From positions 1,302,001-1,366,000 of the forward strand of contig NZ_JAUSQM010000001.1 of NCBI RefSeq assembly GCF_030811215.1: a stretch of DNA of 64,000 nt. The letters run 5' to 3'. Made by a program: the position numbers and the translations under genes. The notes below the pieces were generated by a model, which was not told the origin of the DNA, did no database searches, and saw nothing but the letters and a program-made list of their open reading frames with translations. How positions within the stretch are numbered: the first letter of the stretch is position 1; each line of letters opens with the position of its first letter. This document shows, one piece after another, positions 1-8,722 of the stretch. Source of the stretch: Nocardioides massiliensis. Lineage in GTDB: Bacteria; Actinomycetota; Actinomycetes; Propionibacteriales; Nocardioidaceae.

Positions 1-698
1 GTCGCAAGGTCTGGGAGGTCCACGAGGCGCCCGACGGCGACCCCGACGGCCCGCGTGAGGCACGCGAGGTGGTCCTCGAGCCGGGTGTCGCCATGTATCT
101 GCCCACCGGCACCCCGCACGCCGCTCGTGCCCAGGACGAGCTGTCGCTCCACGTCACGATCGGCATCAACCAGCTCACCTGGAACGGTCTGGTCCGTCGC
201 AGCGTCGCCCCGTTGCTGGACGCGATCGACGACGGGCATCTCCCGGCGGGCTTCGCCGATGACCCGGCTCTGCTGCGCGAGGGCCTCGCCCTGCGGCTCG
301 AGCTCCTGGCCGACCAGCTTCGCGGACTCGACCCGGCCACGGTGGCCGAGGCCGAGGCGTCGCGGGTGCTGACCAGCCGGGTGCCCCATCTGCGCGGCGG
401 GCTCACCGACCGGCTCGGCGCGCCGATCGAGGACGACACCGTGCTCGTCCGCCGGACCGGCCGTCCGTGCGTGCTGCGCGACAACCCGGACGCGGACGAT
501 CGCGTCGACCTGCTCCTCGGCGACCGTGTGGTGACGCTGCCGTCCTGGCTGCGTCCGGCGCTCGAGGCGATCCGCGGGGCCCAGCGGTTGCGGCCGGCGG
601 ACCTCGGCGAGCTCGACCCGCCGCTGGACCCGCAGAGCCGCGTGGTGCTGTGCCGACGGCTCGTGCGTGAAGGGTTGCTGACCCGAGCCGGTGCCTGA
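1..698 (+). CDS. Cupin/JmjC-like protein, 5' end cut off
   Basis: C-terminal part of a gene that begins before the window; the frame is open from base 3. The visible start carries LPTGTPHAA followed by LHVTIGI, the end of a cupin barrel as in the cupin-4/JmjC ribosomal-oxygenase-like family (Fe(II)/2-oxoglutarate hydroxylases of ribosomal proteins). The His of TPHA would be the distal metal ligand; the HxD part lies outside the window. The remaining ~150 residues are helical with a winged-helix-like tail, as in that family. The stop overlaps the GTG start of the next gene by 8 bases, so they are probably co-transcribed. Family assignment is good; the substrate is unknown. Confidence 0.75.
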   Translation, partial: RKVWEVHEAPDGDPDGPREAREVVLEPGVAMYLPTGTPHAARAQDELSLHVTIGINQLTWNGLVRRSVAPLLDAIDDGHLPAGFADDPALLREGLALRLELLADQLRGLDPATVAEAEASRVLTSRVPHLRGGLTDRLGAPIEDDTVLVRRTGRPCVLRDNPDADDRVDLLLGDRVVTLPSWLRPALEAIRGAQRLRPADLGELDPPLDPQSRVVLCRRLVREGLLTRAGA

Positions 699-1617
699 CG
701 TCCCGCTGCGGTGCGCCGCAGCCAGTCTGGAGCGCCGCGAGCCACTCGCCGGGACCGCGGCGAACTCGCGTGTCTTCCTCGCCATCGAGCACCCCGGGCC
801 GTGGGGTGTCGACGCGCTGCGCGACGCCCGGATGCCACCCGGGCAGGACGAGTGGCGCGACCGGGTCCGCGCGGCGTGCGCCGCTGCGCGCGTGCGGCCC
901 CTGCTCATCCGGCGACCTGCCGGCAGCCCGGCCGAGCCGAGCGGGGGCATCCGGGTGTACGCCGCCTTCGCCGACGCGCACGCACCCTGGATGGAGACCG
1001 CGGTGCTGGCGAGCTGGGAGGACGTGGCCGCACTCGACGTCGCGGCGCTGGGCGCGGGCCGCAGCCCGCGGCTGACCCCGACCGACGAGCTCGTCGCGCT
1101 CGTGTGCACCCACGGGCGCCACGACGTGTGCTGTGCGGAGCGCGGCCGCCCCGTGGCGGCGTCGCTCGCCCAGAGTCACCCGGAGCAGACCTGGGAGGTG
1201 TCGCACGTCGGCGGCGACCGGTACGCCGCGAACCTCGTCCTGCTGCCCCACGGCCTCTACCACGGTCGGGTCGACACCGTCTCCGCCGAGCAGGTCGTCG
1301 ACCGCGCGGGCCGCGGGCTCCTCGTGCGCCCCCTGCTCCGTGGCCGCTCGGGCTGGCGCACCGGGGTGCAGGTCGCCGAGCTCGCGCTGCGCGACCACCT
1401 CGACGAGGACCGGGTCGACGCGCTGCGCGTGCTGCGCTGGCACCCGGACCCCGACGGCACCCCCGGCGGCGTCGCCCACCTGGCCCTGCGCGAGAACCCG
1501 GAGGCGGCGTACGCCGTGACCGTCACCCCGCGCCGCGGCCCCCGCGCGCGGCTCACCTGCGCCGCGACCGACGAGGGTGCGCCGTGGGTGTGGTCGAGCG
1601 CGGTCGCGCCGCTCTGA
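691..1617 (+). CDS. Sucrase/ferredoxin-like family protein
   Basis: 308-residue protein starting at GTG 691 inside the end of the preceding cupin gene. The motif CTHGRHDVCC at about residues 137-146 and VSHVGGDRYAANL at about 171-183 are typical of the sucrase/ferredoxin-like family (thioredoxin-like [2Fe-2S] fold). The Cys pair and the HxGGxR-type motif may bind an iron-sulfur cluster, by analogy with family members such as Apd1. The physiological role is not known in bacteria. Overlap with the cupin gene suggests a two-gene operon, possibly an oxygenase and a redox partner, which is inference. The stop codon lies inside an 18-bp palindrome. Confidence 0.8.
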   Translation: MPDVPLRCAAASLERREPLAGTAANSRVFLAIEHPGPWGVDALRDARMPPGQDEWRDRVRAACAAARVRPLLIRRPAGSPAEPSGGIRVYAAFADAHAPWMETAVLASWEDVAALDVAALGAGRSPRLTPTDELVALVCTHGRHDVCCAERGRPVAASLAQSHPEQTWEVSHVGGDRYAANLVLLPHGLYHGRVDTVSAEQVVDRAGRGLLVRPLLRGRSGWRTGVQVAELALRDHLDEDRVDALRVLRWHPDPDGTPGGVAHLALRENPEAAYAVTVTPRRGPRARLTCAATDEGAPWVWSSAVAPL

Positions 1618-1629
1618 GGTACCTCAGAG
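1612..1629. repeat. Perfect 18-bp palindrome over a stop codon
   Basis: CTCTGAGGTACCTCAGAG is a perfect, loop-free palindrome; the TGA of the sucrase/ferredoxin-like gene is part of its left arm. Without a loop and without a following T-run it looks more like a protein-binding site than an intrinsic terminator, though chance is possible in GC-rich DNA. Confidence 0.5.
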
Positions 1630-1700
1630 TCCGGCCCGGCGCGGAGGAATAGGGCAGGCGTCCGATGTGGCGGGGTGCCTCAGGGCGCGAGCGTAGGAGC

Positions 1701-1865
1701 ATGTACCCCGGCCATGACCTCGACCCCGCCCACCTGACCGCCTACCAACGCGAGCAGATCGCCCGCAGCTGGCGCCGCGAACGCGTCGTCGCCGCGTCGA
1801 CCCAGCGCGCCCACGTCCGGCGCCGGACCCTGCTGCGGCTGACCACCGGCCGGCTCCTGGGCTGA
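1701..1865 (+). CDS. Small hypothetical protein, 54 residues
   Basis: Short ORF starting at ATG 1701, preceded by AGGAG 6 bases upstream, which is why this start is preferred over ATG 1665 in the same frame. The product is basic and probably helical (LTAYQREQIARSWRRER in the middle, many Arg) with no Cys and no membrane segment. It sits between the sucrase/ferredoxin-like gene and a large LuxR regulator. I do not recognise a family; the good ribosome site and codon pattern support it being real. Function unknown. Confidence 0.5.
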   Translation: MYPGHDLDPAHLTAYQREQIARSWRRERVVAASTQRAHVRRRTLLRLTTGRLLG

Positions 1866-1877
1866 CACAATCCCTGC

Positions 1878-4811
1878 GTGAGGCATCCCCACGGCACCCT
1901 GGTCGGACGCGCGGCCGAGCTCGACGAGCTGACGCGCGCGGTCGGGCTGGCCGAGGAAGCCACCGGGTCCCGTGCACCCGCGGGCTCGGCGGTGCTGGTC
2001 GCCGGGGACGCGGGCGTCGGCAAGACGCGCGTCCTCGACGAGCTGTCCCGCCGGTGCGCCGCAGCCGGGTGGACGACGGTGACCGGGCACTGCGTCGACC
2101 TCGGCGACAGCGCCGTCCCCTACCTCGCCATCAGCGAGGTGCTCGGCCGGTTGAGTGCCGCCCGTCCGGTCGAGGTGGAGGCGCTGGTCGCCGACCACCC
2201 GGCGTTGGCGCGGTTGGCCGCCCGGCCGAGCGACGGACCCGCACTGGACCGCGCCGAGCTGGTGCACGCGGTGCACGCCCTGCTCGAGGCGCTCGGTGCG
2301 ACGCAGCCGCTGCTGCTCGTGCTCGAGGACGCGCACTGGGCCGACGCGTCGACCCGGGAGCTCGTCGGGGTGCTGCTCAGCCGCGGGTTCTCGACCGCGG
2401 TGTCCGTCGTCGTCTCCTACCGCAGCGACGACCTGCACCGGCGTCACCCGCTGCGTCCGCACGCGGCGGCGTGGGCACGCACCCCCGGCGTACGCCGCCT
2501 CACCGTCGAGCCCATGGCCGACGCCGAGGTCCGCGAGCTCGTCCGGTCGCTCCACCCCGAGCCGCTGCCGCACGCGGCGGTCGAGACGATCGTGCGCCGG
2601 GCCGAGGGCAACGCGTTCTTCGTCGAGGAGCTGGTCGGGGCGGCGCGTTCGGCCGCGACGGCCACCGACGGGCTGCCCGAGGACCTGGCGGACCTGCTGC
2701 TCGTGCGGCTCGAGAGTCTGGGGGAGACCGCGCGCCGGGTGGTGCGGGTCGCCGCGGTCGCCGGCCAGGAGGTCTCCCACGAGCTGCTCGCCGCGACCAC
2801 CGCCCTCGCTGCTGCGGACCTGGAGGACGCGCTGCGCGAGATCGTGGAGCGCCACGTGCTCGTGCCGACCGAGCACGGGTACGCCTTCCGCCACGCGCTG
2901 CTCGGCGAGGCCGTCTATGACGACCTGCTGCCCGGCGAGCGCGTCCGCCTGCACACGACGTACGCCGAGGTCCTTCAGGCCGGCACGGTGTCCGGGTCGG
3001 CGGCGCAGCTCGCGCTGCACGCCCGGGCCGCGCAGGACCCGGTCACGGCGGTGCGCGCCAGCGTCCGCGCGGGTCGCGACGCACTGGCGGTCGGCGGACC
3101 GGAGGAGGCGGCGCGGCACTTCGAGACCGCGCTCGAGCTCGCGGCCGACCCGCGGGTGCAGGCCGAGCTCGACGACCTCGACCGCTCCGACATCGGCGGT
3201 GCGGCCGCCAAAGCGCTGGTGTCCGCCGGACAGGTCGGCCGGGGCCGCCAGCTCCTGGAGGACGAGCTCGCCCGGGGTGCGGAGCTCTCCGACGTCGAGC
3301 TGGCCGACCTGCTGGCGACGCTCAGCTATGTCCACGGCATGGCCGACGCCGGAGACCCGCTCGCCCCCATCGAGGAGGCGCTCGGGCTGCTGGAGCGGGC
3401 CGGTAGCACCGACGAGGTCCGCCGCGCGCGCTACCTCGCCCGGTATGCCAAGGCGCTGCTCGTGCACGACCGCGAGACGGAAGCCGGCGCCGCGGCCGCG
3501 GAGGCGCTCGAGCTCGCGGCGGCCCACGATCTGCACTCGCTGGTCGCCGACGTGCGGGTCACGCTCGCCCGCATCGACACCGGCGACGACAGCTCGGACG
3601 CGATCGAGCGGCTCGAGGCCGCCGTCGAGCACGCGCAGCGCTCGGGCGGCCTCAACGCCGGGCTGCGGGCGCGCTACGTCCTGGGGTTCTTCCACTACCG
3701 CCGTCACGACCTGGAGTCGGCCCGCGCGGTCTGGCGGGAGGTGATGACGATCGCCGACCGCCGCGGTCAACCGTGGACGCCGTACGCCTTCGAGGCGCGG
3801 CTGATGAGTGCGCTCTCCGCCTACCAACAGGGGGCGTGGGACGACGCCGACGCCCTGCTCGACACCACCACCCGTCGCCCACCCGAGGAGCTCGTCGGCA
3901 CCCTGCGCGCCCAGCGCCTGGCCGTCGTCGCCGCGCGCGGCGGTCCCGACGGGATCGCCACGGTCCGCGAGCTGCAGGCCGGCTGGGAGGCCGACGGACT
4001 GCGGGTGCTCACGGTGGCCGCGGCGGGGATCGACCTGTACGGCGACGCCGGCGACCTCGCCGCGGCGATCGACCTGCACGAGCGCGCCGTGAGCACCGTG
4101 GCCCGGTTGTGGCACCCGCTCTTCCAGGCGCAGGTGCGGCTGGGTGCGCTGCTCGTCGGGCAGCTCGCCACCGCCGTCGAGCGTGGCGGCACCACCGCCG
4201 AGCAGCGCGCGCAGCTGGTGGCGCGGGCCGAGGGGCTGGTCGCGCGCGCCGAGGAGATCGTGCGCGGGCGGGCAGCCGCCGACGACCCGTTAGGCGCCGA
4301 GGGGCAGGCCTGGGTCATGCGCCTGCACGCCGAGGTCGACCGGCTGCGGTGGCGAGCGGACCTCGACCCGCCGCCGGCTGAGGAGCTGGTCGAGCGCTGG
4401 CGGGCCTGCGTCGCCGGGTTCGAGGCCCACCCGCACGTCTTCGAGCGCGCCCGCAGCCAGGCCCGACTCGCCGCGGTGCTGCAGGCGACTGGAGTCACCG
4501 ACGAGGCCGCCGGCGTCCTGGCCTCGGCACGGCAGGCCGCCGTACGGCTGGGGGCGGCGGTGTTGCTGGCCGAGCTCGACCGGTTGGGTGCGCGCCCGCC
4601 CGCGGAGACGGGTCGCCCGACTGTGCTCACGCCGCGCGAGCGGGAGATCCTGGCACTGGTCGCCCAGGGGCACAGCAACGGCCAGATCGGGCGGCAGCTG
4701 TTCATCAGCACCAAGACCGTCAGCGTCCACGTCTCCAACGTGCTGGCGAAGCTCGGAGCGGCCAGCCGCACCGAGGCCGCGGCGATCGCGCGGCGGCGTG
4801 GGTTGCTCTGA
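1878..4811 (+). CDS. Large ATP-binding LuxR-family regulator (LAL type)
   Basis: 977-residue transcription regulator. The N-terminus holds an AAA_16/NACHT-like ATPase: Walker A GDAGVGKT at residues 43-50 and a Walker B-like LLLVLEDAHWAD near 150. A long helical middle (about 300-890) fits TPR-like sensor repeats, and the end (about 910-977) is a LuxR/GerE helix-turn-helix with LTPREREILALVAQG and NGQIGRQLFIS. The size is normal for LAL regulators, which bind an inducer and ATP and activate a neighbouring operon. Starts at GTG 1878, 12 bases after the small ORF. The target may be the solute-binding lipoprotein gene downstream, but nothing in the sequence proves it. Confidence 0.9.
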   Translation: MRHPHGTLVGRAAELDELTRAVGLAEEATGSRAPAGSAVLVAGDAGVGKTRVLDELSRRCAAAGWTTVTGHCVDLGDSAVPYLAISEVLGRLSAARPVEVEALVADHPALARLAARPSDGPALDRAELVHAVHALLEALGATQPLLLVLEDAHWADASTRELVGVLLSRGFSTAVSVVVSYRSDDLHRRHPLRPHAAAWARTPGVRRLTVEPMADAEVRELVRSLHPEPLPHAAVETIVRRAEGNAFFVEELVGAARSAATATDGLPEDLADLLLVRLESLGETARRVVRVAAVAGQEVSHELLAATTALAAADLEDALREIVERHVLVPTEHGYAFRHALLGEAVYDDLLPGERVRLHTTYAEVLQAGTVSGSAAQLALHARAAQDPVTAVRASVRAGRDALAVGGPEEAARHFETALELAADPRVQAELDDLDRSDIGGAAAKALVSAGQVGRGRQLLEDELARGAELSDVELADLLATLSYVHGMADAGDPLAPIEEALGLLERAGSTDEVRRARYLARYAKALLVHDRETEAGAAAAEALELAAAHDLHSLVADVRVTLARIDTGDDSSDAIERLEAAVEHAQRSGGLNAGLRARYVLGFFHYRRHDLESARAVWREVMTIADRRGQPWTPYAFEARLMSALSAYQQGAWDDADALLDTTTRRPPEELVGTLRAQRLAVVAARGGPDGIATVRELQAGWEADGLRVLTVAAAGIDLYGDAGDLAAAIDLHERAVSTVARLWHPLFQAQVRLGALLVGQLATAVERGGTTAEQRAQLVARAEGLVARAEEIVRGRAAADDPLGAEGQAWVMRLHAEVDRLRWRADLDPPPAEELVERWRACVAGFEAHPHVFERARSQARLAAVLQATGVTDEAAGVLASARQAAVRLGAAVLLAELDRLGARPPAETGRPTVLTPREREILALVAQGHSNGQIGRQLFISTKTVSVHVSNVLAKLGAASRTEAAAIARRRGLL

Positions 4812-4901
4812 CGTGACCTGCGTCGCACGGCGTCGTTAAGGAGGCCAAAGACCCAGGTCGACCCTGTCCGGACGGCCGTCCCCTGCGTCGGAGGCATCCG
4901 C

Positions 4902-6437
4902 ATGTCCCAGTCCTCGTCCCTGCCTCGCCGTCGGGGGTTGCAGGTGGCCGTGCTGCTCGCCGCCGCGGCGCTCGTGCTCACCGCCTGCGGCCACCGCCTC
5001 GGCCCGGAGGAGATCCAGCGCGCCAACGCCGGGACGGGGGCCGTGACCGGGACCGCCGGCGGCTCCGCCGGCGCTGACGGCGTCCTCGACGCCGGGAGCG
5101 GCGGAGCCGACGACGGGGTGGTCGCGGCCGGCGACCCGGGCGCGCCGGCGGGGGACACCGGTGGGGCGACGTCCGGCTCGACTCGTGACGCCGGCGGGGG
5201 TGGGGGCGGTGCCGCCGCGCCCGGTGGCGGTGGCGGGAGCGGGGGTACGCCGTCGGGGAGCGGCGAGAACTCCGCGACCGGCGGCACGAAGGCAGGAGCG
5301 TGCGAGGGCTTCGCCAACCAGACCGGCATCACCGGCAGCACGATCCGGCTCGCCAACGTCTCCGACATCTCCGGCCCGATCCCGGGCCTGTTCCAGGCCA
5401 CCCAGGACGCCACCCGTGCCTACGTCGCCTACTTCAACGCCAACAGCGACATCTGCGGCCGCAAGCTCGAGCTGGACACCCTTGACAGCCGGTCCGACAC
5501 GGCGGCCGACCAGGCGGCGTACCAGCGTGCGTGCTCGTCGGCGTTCGCCGCGGTCGGGTCGATGTCGGCCTTCGACTCCGGCGGCGCCAAGGTCGCGCAG
5601 AACTGCAAGCTGCCCGACGTGCGCTCGTCGACGACCAGCCGGGAGCGCAACGCCTGCACGACCTGCCTGGGCGCGCAGACCGTCAACCCCGAGGTGGTCT
5701 CGCTGGCCGCGCTGAAGTGGTTCCAGCGCAAGGACCGCGCGTCCACGCAGAAGTCGGCGTGGATCCACATCCGCGCCGGGTCCGTGCCCGACATCCAGGC
5801 CGGCCGGCAGAAGGCGGCAGAGCGGATCGGCTTCAAGACGCTGTACTCCACCGGCATCGACCTCACCGAGTTCAACTACGCGCCGTTCGTGCAGCAGATG
5901 AAGTCCCGGGGCGTCGAGTACGTCGACTTCGTCGGGTCCTGGCAGCAGGCGGTGCGGCTCGCCCAGGCGATGAAGCAGCAGAGCTACAGCCCGAAGGTCG
6001 TGCACTACCTGCAGCCGATGTACACCCAGGACCTCATCGACAACGCCTCCGGAGCGGTCGAGAACGTCTACCTCTCGGTCAACCACCCGACCTACACCGA
6101 CACCTCCGCCAAGGAGATGCAGCTCTACCTCGCGTGGCTGCAGCAGGTGAAGCCCGGCGCCCGCCCCACGACGTACGGCGTCTATGCCTGGTCTGCCGCT
6201 CGGCTCTTCGTCGAGACCAGCATCAAGCTCGGCGGCAAGCTCAACCGCGACACCCTCAACGCCGAGCTCAAGAAGGTCCGCAACTGGACCGCCAACGACC
6301 TGCACGCCGGGCAGAACCCCGGCACCAAGCGCACCGGTGAGTGCACCTCGATGATCCAGGTCAAGGGTGGCAAGTTCACCCGCGTCGCCCCCGCCAAGGG
6401 CTACCTCTGTGAGGGGCTGCTCGACGTCAAGCTGTGA
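4902..6437 (+). CDS. Orphan ABC-type solute-binding lipoprotein (Leu/Ile/Val type)
   Basis: 511 residues with a lipoprotein signal peptide ending in LTAC (Cys at about residue 29), so it should be anchored on the outer face of the membrane. A Gly/Ala/Ser-rich linker of about 100 residues follows, then a type I periplasmic-binding fold (Peripla_BP_6) from about residue 140 beginning GITGSTIRLANVSDISGP. Family members bind branched-chain amino acids, amides or urea. GGAGG lies 8 bases before ATG 4902. No permease or ATPase gene is next to it, so it either serves a distant transporter or works as a receptor. The long disordered linker is unusual. Confidence 0.87.
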   Translation: MSQSSSLPRRRGLQVAVLLAAAALVLTACGHRLGPEEIQRANAGTGAVTGTAGGSAGADGVLDAGSGGADDGVVAAGDPGAPAGDTGGATSGSTRDAGGGGGGAAAPGGGGGSGGTPSGSGENSATGGTKAGACEGFANQTGITGSTIRLANVSDISGPIPGLFQATQDATRAYVAYFNANSDICGRKLELDTLDSRSDTAADQAAYQRACSSAFAAVGSMSAFDSGGAKVAQNCKLPDVRSSTTSRERNACTTCLGAQTVNPEVVSLAALKWFQRKDRASTQKSAWIHIRAGSVPDIQAGRQKAAERIGFKTLYSTGIDLTEFNYAPFVQQMKSRGVEYVDFVGSWQQAVRLAQAMKQQSYSPKVVHYLQPMYTQDLIDNASGAVENVYLSVNHPTYTDTSAKEMQLYLAWLQQVKPGARPTTYGVYAWSAARLFVETSIKLGGKLNRDTLNAELKKVRNWTANDLHAGQNPGTKRTGECTSMIQVKGGKFTRVAPAKGYLCEGLLDVKL

Positions 6438-6448
6438 TCAGCGAGGGG

Positions 6449-6735
6449 GGCAGTTTCACCGCCCGACTAACGACACGCCCGCTCCGCGAACGAAACTGCC
6501 GCGTCCGGCGCCCGGTTTCGTTCGCGCAGTGGTGCTGGTGGGGTCGAAGGGACGACGAACGAGCCGGGGCCTGGCCCCGCGTACGCGACGCGCTCTCCGC
6601 CGGAATCGGTCAGGTCGACCAGCTGCACAGGTCTCACACGCCACAGGTGCACCACTCGTCGACCGAAACTGGGCGTCGGGGAGTTCAGTTTCGTACGACG
6701 AGCGGGCGTGTCGTGGCACGGGCGGTGAAACTGCC
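6449..6735. repeat. MITE-like element with about 80-bp inverted ends
   Basis: This fills the 303-base gap between two convergent genes. The left end starts GGCAGTTTCACCGCCCG at 6449 and carries CGAAACTGCC at 6491-6500; the right end (6735 back to about 6655) is its inverted, diverged copy. Alignment continues about 80 bases inward on each side, past a second pair of GTTTCG/CGAAAC arms. The ~125-base core codes for nothing I can see. A third copy lies at 61682-61775. It could be a miniature mobile element or a REP/BIME-type palindrome acting as a bidirectional terminator. Confidence 0.75.
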
Positions 6736-6740
6736 GGCCC

Positions 6741-7895
6741 TCACGCGAACGCGTCGCGGACCTGGGTCTCGGTGAGGCCGTAGTCGGCGAGGTCGTAGCG
6801 GTGGGAGGGGCGGCGCCCGCCCTGCTTGGACTCCTCGTCGATGGCGCGCACGGCCGCCTCCGCCTCGGGGATCCAGTCGAGGTCGAAGGCCTCGTAGATG
6901 CCGCGGACGGTGCCGACCGGGTCCTTGACGAAGGCCTGGTAGTCGACGTCGACGAACTGCGCGGCGTCGTACTTCTCGCGCGCCTGCCAGAACCGGTGGT
7001 AGGCCCGCGACCACATGTCTAGCTGGGTGCGGCCGATGGTCTCGCCGACGAACGTCGTGGAGTGACCGACGGTGGTCTCGGCCGACAGCGAGCACGACGA
7101 CGCCACCGACGTGACCGGGTCGCGCTGGGTGTAGACGATCAGCGCATCGGGATAGACCGTCATCAGCGCGTCGAGGGCCGTGAGGTGCGAGGGGTTCTTG
7201 AGCACCCAGCGCTGGTCGGGGTCGTTGAGCCCGATCATCTGCAGGTTCTGCTTGTGCCGGGCGTAGGCGTCGGTCCAGTCCTGCTCGGCCAGCCACGCGG
7301 TATAGCGCGGCACGTTGGCCAGCGAGCCGTACGACTCCGACTTGCCGGTCTGTCGCAGCAGCCGCCAGCACTCCTCCACCGACGTGGCATCCATGTAGTG
7401 GATGCCCATGTATTCCGGGTTCTCCACGTGGTGGGCGGAGAACGCGGTCTGCATCGCGGAGAAGATCGGGTCGTCGTCCCACGTCTCGCGCGGTGGGCGC
7501 GGCTGGGGGAACTGCGTCAGCCACATCTCCAGGCCCTGGTGACGCGGGTCGGCGTGGAGGAGGCGGTGCAGTGCTGTGGTGCCGGTGCGGGGCAGACCCA
7601 CGACGAAGATCGGGCGTTCGATCGCCACGTCGGCGTGCGTGGGGTGCTCGGTGAAGCGAGCCTGGGTGAGCAGACGCCCCACCAACGCGCTCTTGACCTC
7701 CGAGCGCTGGAAGTAGTTGCCCAGCGGTGTCAGGCCCGCCTCGGCGGAGGAGAGATCCTCCACCAGGATGCGCAGGCCCTCCTCGTGGGCGTCGCCCCCC
7801 ATGTCGCTCCGCCCGGTCGTGCGCTCGGCGGCCGCGACGATGTCCTCGTAGGTCCCGACGTCCGGTCGCGTCCGGGCCATCACGTTGTCGCTCAC
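6741..7895 (-). CDS. Sulfotransferase family protein
   Basis: 384 residues. Near residue 100 the segment PIFVVGLPRTGTTALHRLL is the 5'-phosphosulfate-binding loop of PAPS-dependent sulfotransferases (Sulfotransfer_3 type); VLKNPSHL further on fits the 3'-phosphate region. Start GTG 7895 overlaps the stop of the upstream SDR gene as GTGA; earlier in-frame starts would lie inside that gene. It is the last of four genes read right to left. From memory, length and gene order match Rv3529c of M. tuberculosis, in the KstR regulon next to an SDR and a hypothetical protein. True sulfotransfer activity is unproven. Confidence 0.87.
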   Translation of the reverse strand: MSDNVMARTRPDVGTYEDIVAAAERTTGRSDMGGDAHEEGLRILVEDLSSAEAGLTPLGNYFQRSEVKSALVGRLLTQARFTEHPTHADVAIERPIFVVGLPRTGTTALHRLLHADPRHQGLEMWLTQFPQPRPPRETWDDDPIFSAMQTAFSAHHVENPEYMGIHYMDATSVEECWRLLRQTGKSESYGSLANVPRYTAWLAEQDWTDAYARHKQNLQMIGLNDPDQRWVLKNPSHLTALDALMTVYPDALIVYTQRDPVTSVASSCSLSAETTVGHSTTFVGETIGRTQLDMWSRAYHRFWQAREKYDAAQFVDVDYQAFVKDPVGTVRGIYEAFDLDWIPEAEAAVRAIDEESKQGGRRPSHRYDLADYGLTETQVRDAFA

Positions 7896-8722
7896 GCGTG
7901 GAACTCCCCGCAGTCGACGTTGAGGAGCTGGCCGGTGACGGCCGAGGCGAGGTCGCTGGCCAGGAACAGCGCCGCGCGAGCGACCTCGCTCGGCGAGGCG
8001 AGCCGCTTGAGGTCGGTCGGGGCCGCCTTCTCGGCGTACACCTCGGCGTGGCTGGTGCCGGCCTCCGACGCCAGCCACTCGAAGTAGCCCTTGTTGACGT
8101 CCTCGTAGATGTACGACGGGGCGACGCTGTTGACGCGGATCCCGCGCGGACCGAGCTCCTCGGCCAGCGACTGGGCCAGGTGGTAGAGCGCGCCCTTCGA
8201 CAGCTTGTAGCCGGCGTACTCCGGCTGTGAGCTGTGCACGACCGCGGAGTTGATCATCACGACCGAGCCCTTCGACGCCGCGAGCGCGTCGGCGAACAGC
8301 GCCGAGAGCCGCAGCGGAGCGAAGACGTTGGTCTCGTTGGCCGCGCGCAGCTTCTCGAGCGGGATCTGGGTGATCGGGTCCATCGGCGGGATGCCGAAGG
8401 CATTGTTGAGCAGGCAGTCGACGCGCCCGAACTCCTCCAGCGAGCGCTCGACGAGGGCCGCCTGCTGGGCCTCGTCGGTGATGTCGGTGGGGACGACCAG
8501 CGCCCGGCGGCCGTAGGACCGCACGACCTCGGCCATCTTCTCGAGTCGCTTCTCGGTGCGGCTGACCAGGACGAGGTCGGCGCCCATCTTGGCGGCCTCC
8601 TCGCCCAGCGCCCGGCCCAGGCCGGGGCCGACGCCGGACAGCACGAGCACCTTGCCCTCCAGCAGCGGCGCGGGGGTGTAGCGCTCCTCGATGGACTCGT
8701 CGTGCCAGGGGGTGTCGGTCAA
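7892..8722 (-). CDS. SDR family oxidoreductase
   Basis: 276 residues, classical short-chain dehydrogenase. The nucleotide loop is SGVGPGLGR (a variant TGxxxGxG), followed by NNAFG, the catalytic Ser in MINSAVVHSS and the YxxxK pair in YAGYK. It should oxidise or reduce an alcohol/ketone with NAD(P). The start is taken as TTG 8722, which overlaps the upstream stop as TTGA, the same joint as the other genes in this operon; no better start exists nearby. Lies between the DUF1214-like gene and the sulfotransferase gene; from memory this matches Rv3531c-Rv3530c-Rv3529c. The substrate is probably a steroid or fatty acyl intermediate (inference). Confidence 0.9.
   Translation of the reverse strand: MTDTPWHDESIEERYTPAPLLEGKVLVLSGVGPGLGRALGEEAAKMGADLVLVSRTEKRLEKMAEVVRSYGRRALVVPTDITDEAQQAALVERSLEEFGRVDCLLNNAFGIPPMDPITQIPLEKLRAANETNVFAPLRLSALFADALAASKGSVVMINSAVVHSSQPEYAGYKLSKGALYHLAQSLAEELGPRGIRVNSVAPSYIYEDVNKGYFEWLASEAGTSHAEVYAEKAAPTDLKRLASPSEVARAALFLASDLASAVTGQLLNVDCGEFHA

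Noticed and set aside
1680-4115. 811-codon frame antisense to the LuxR regulator
   Set aside because: Regulator frame has Walker and HTH motifs; the antisense frame is low-complexity and has no family motif.
6438-6740. Small genes in the intergenic repeat element
   Set aside because: Short frames here are formed by the inverted repeats and have no ribosome sites.
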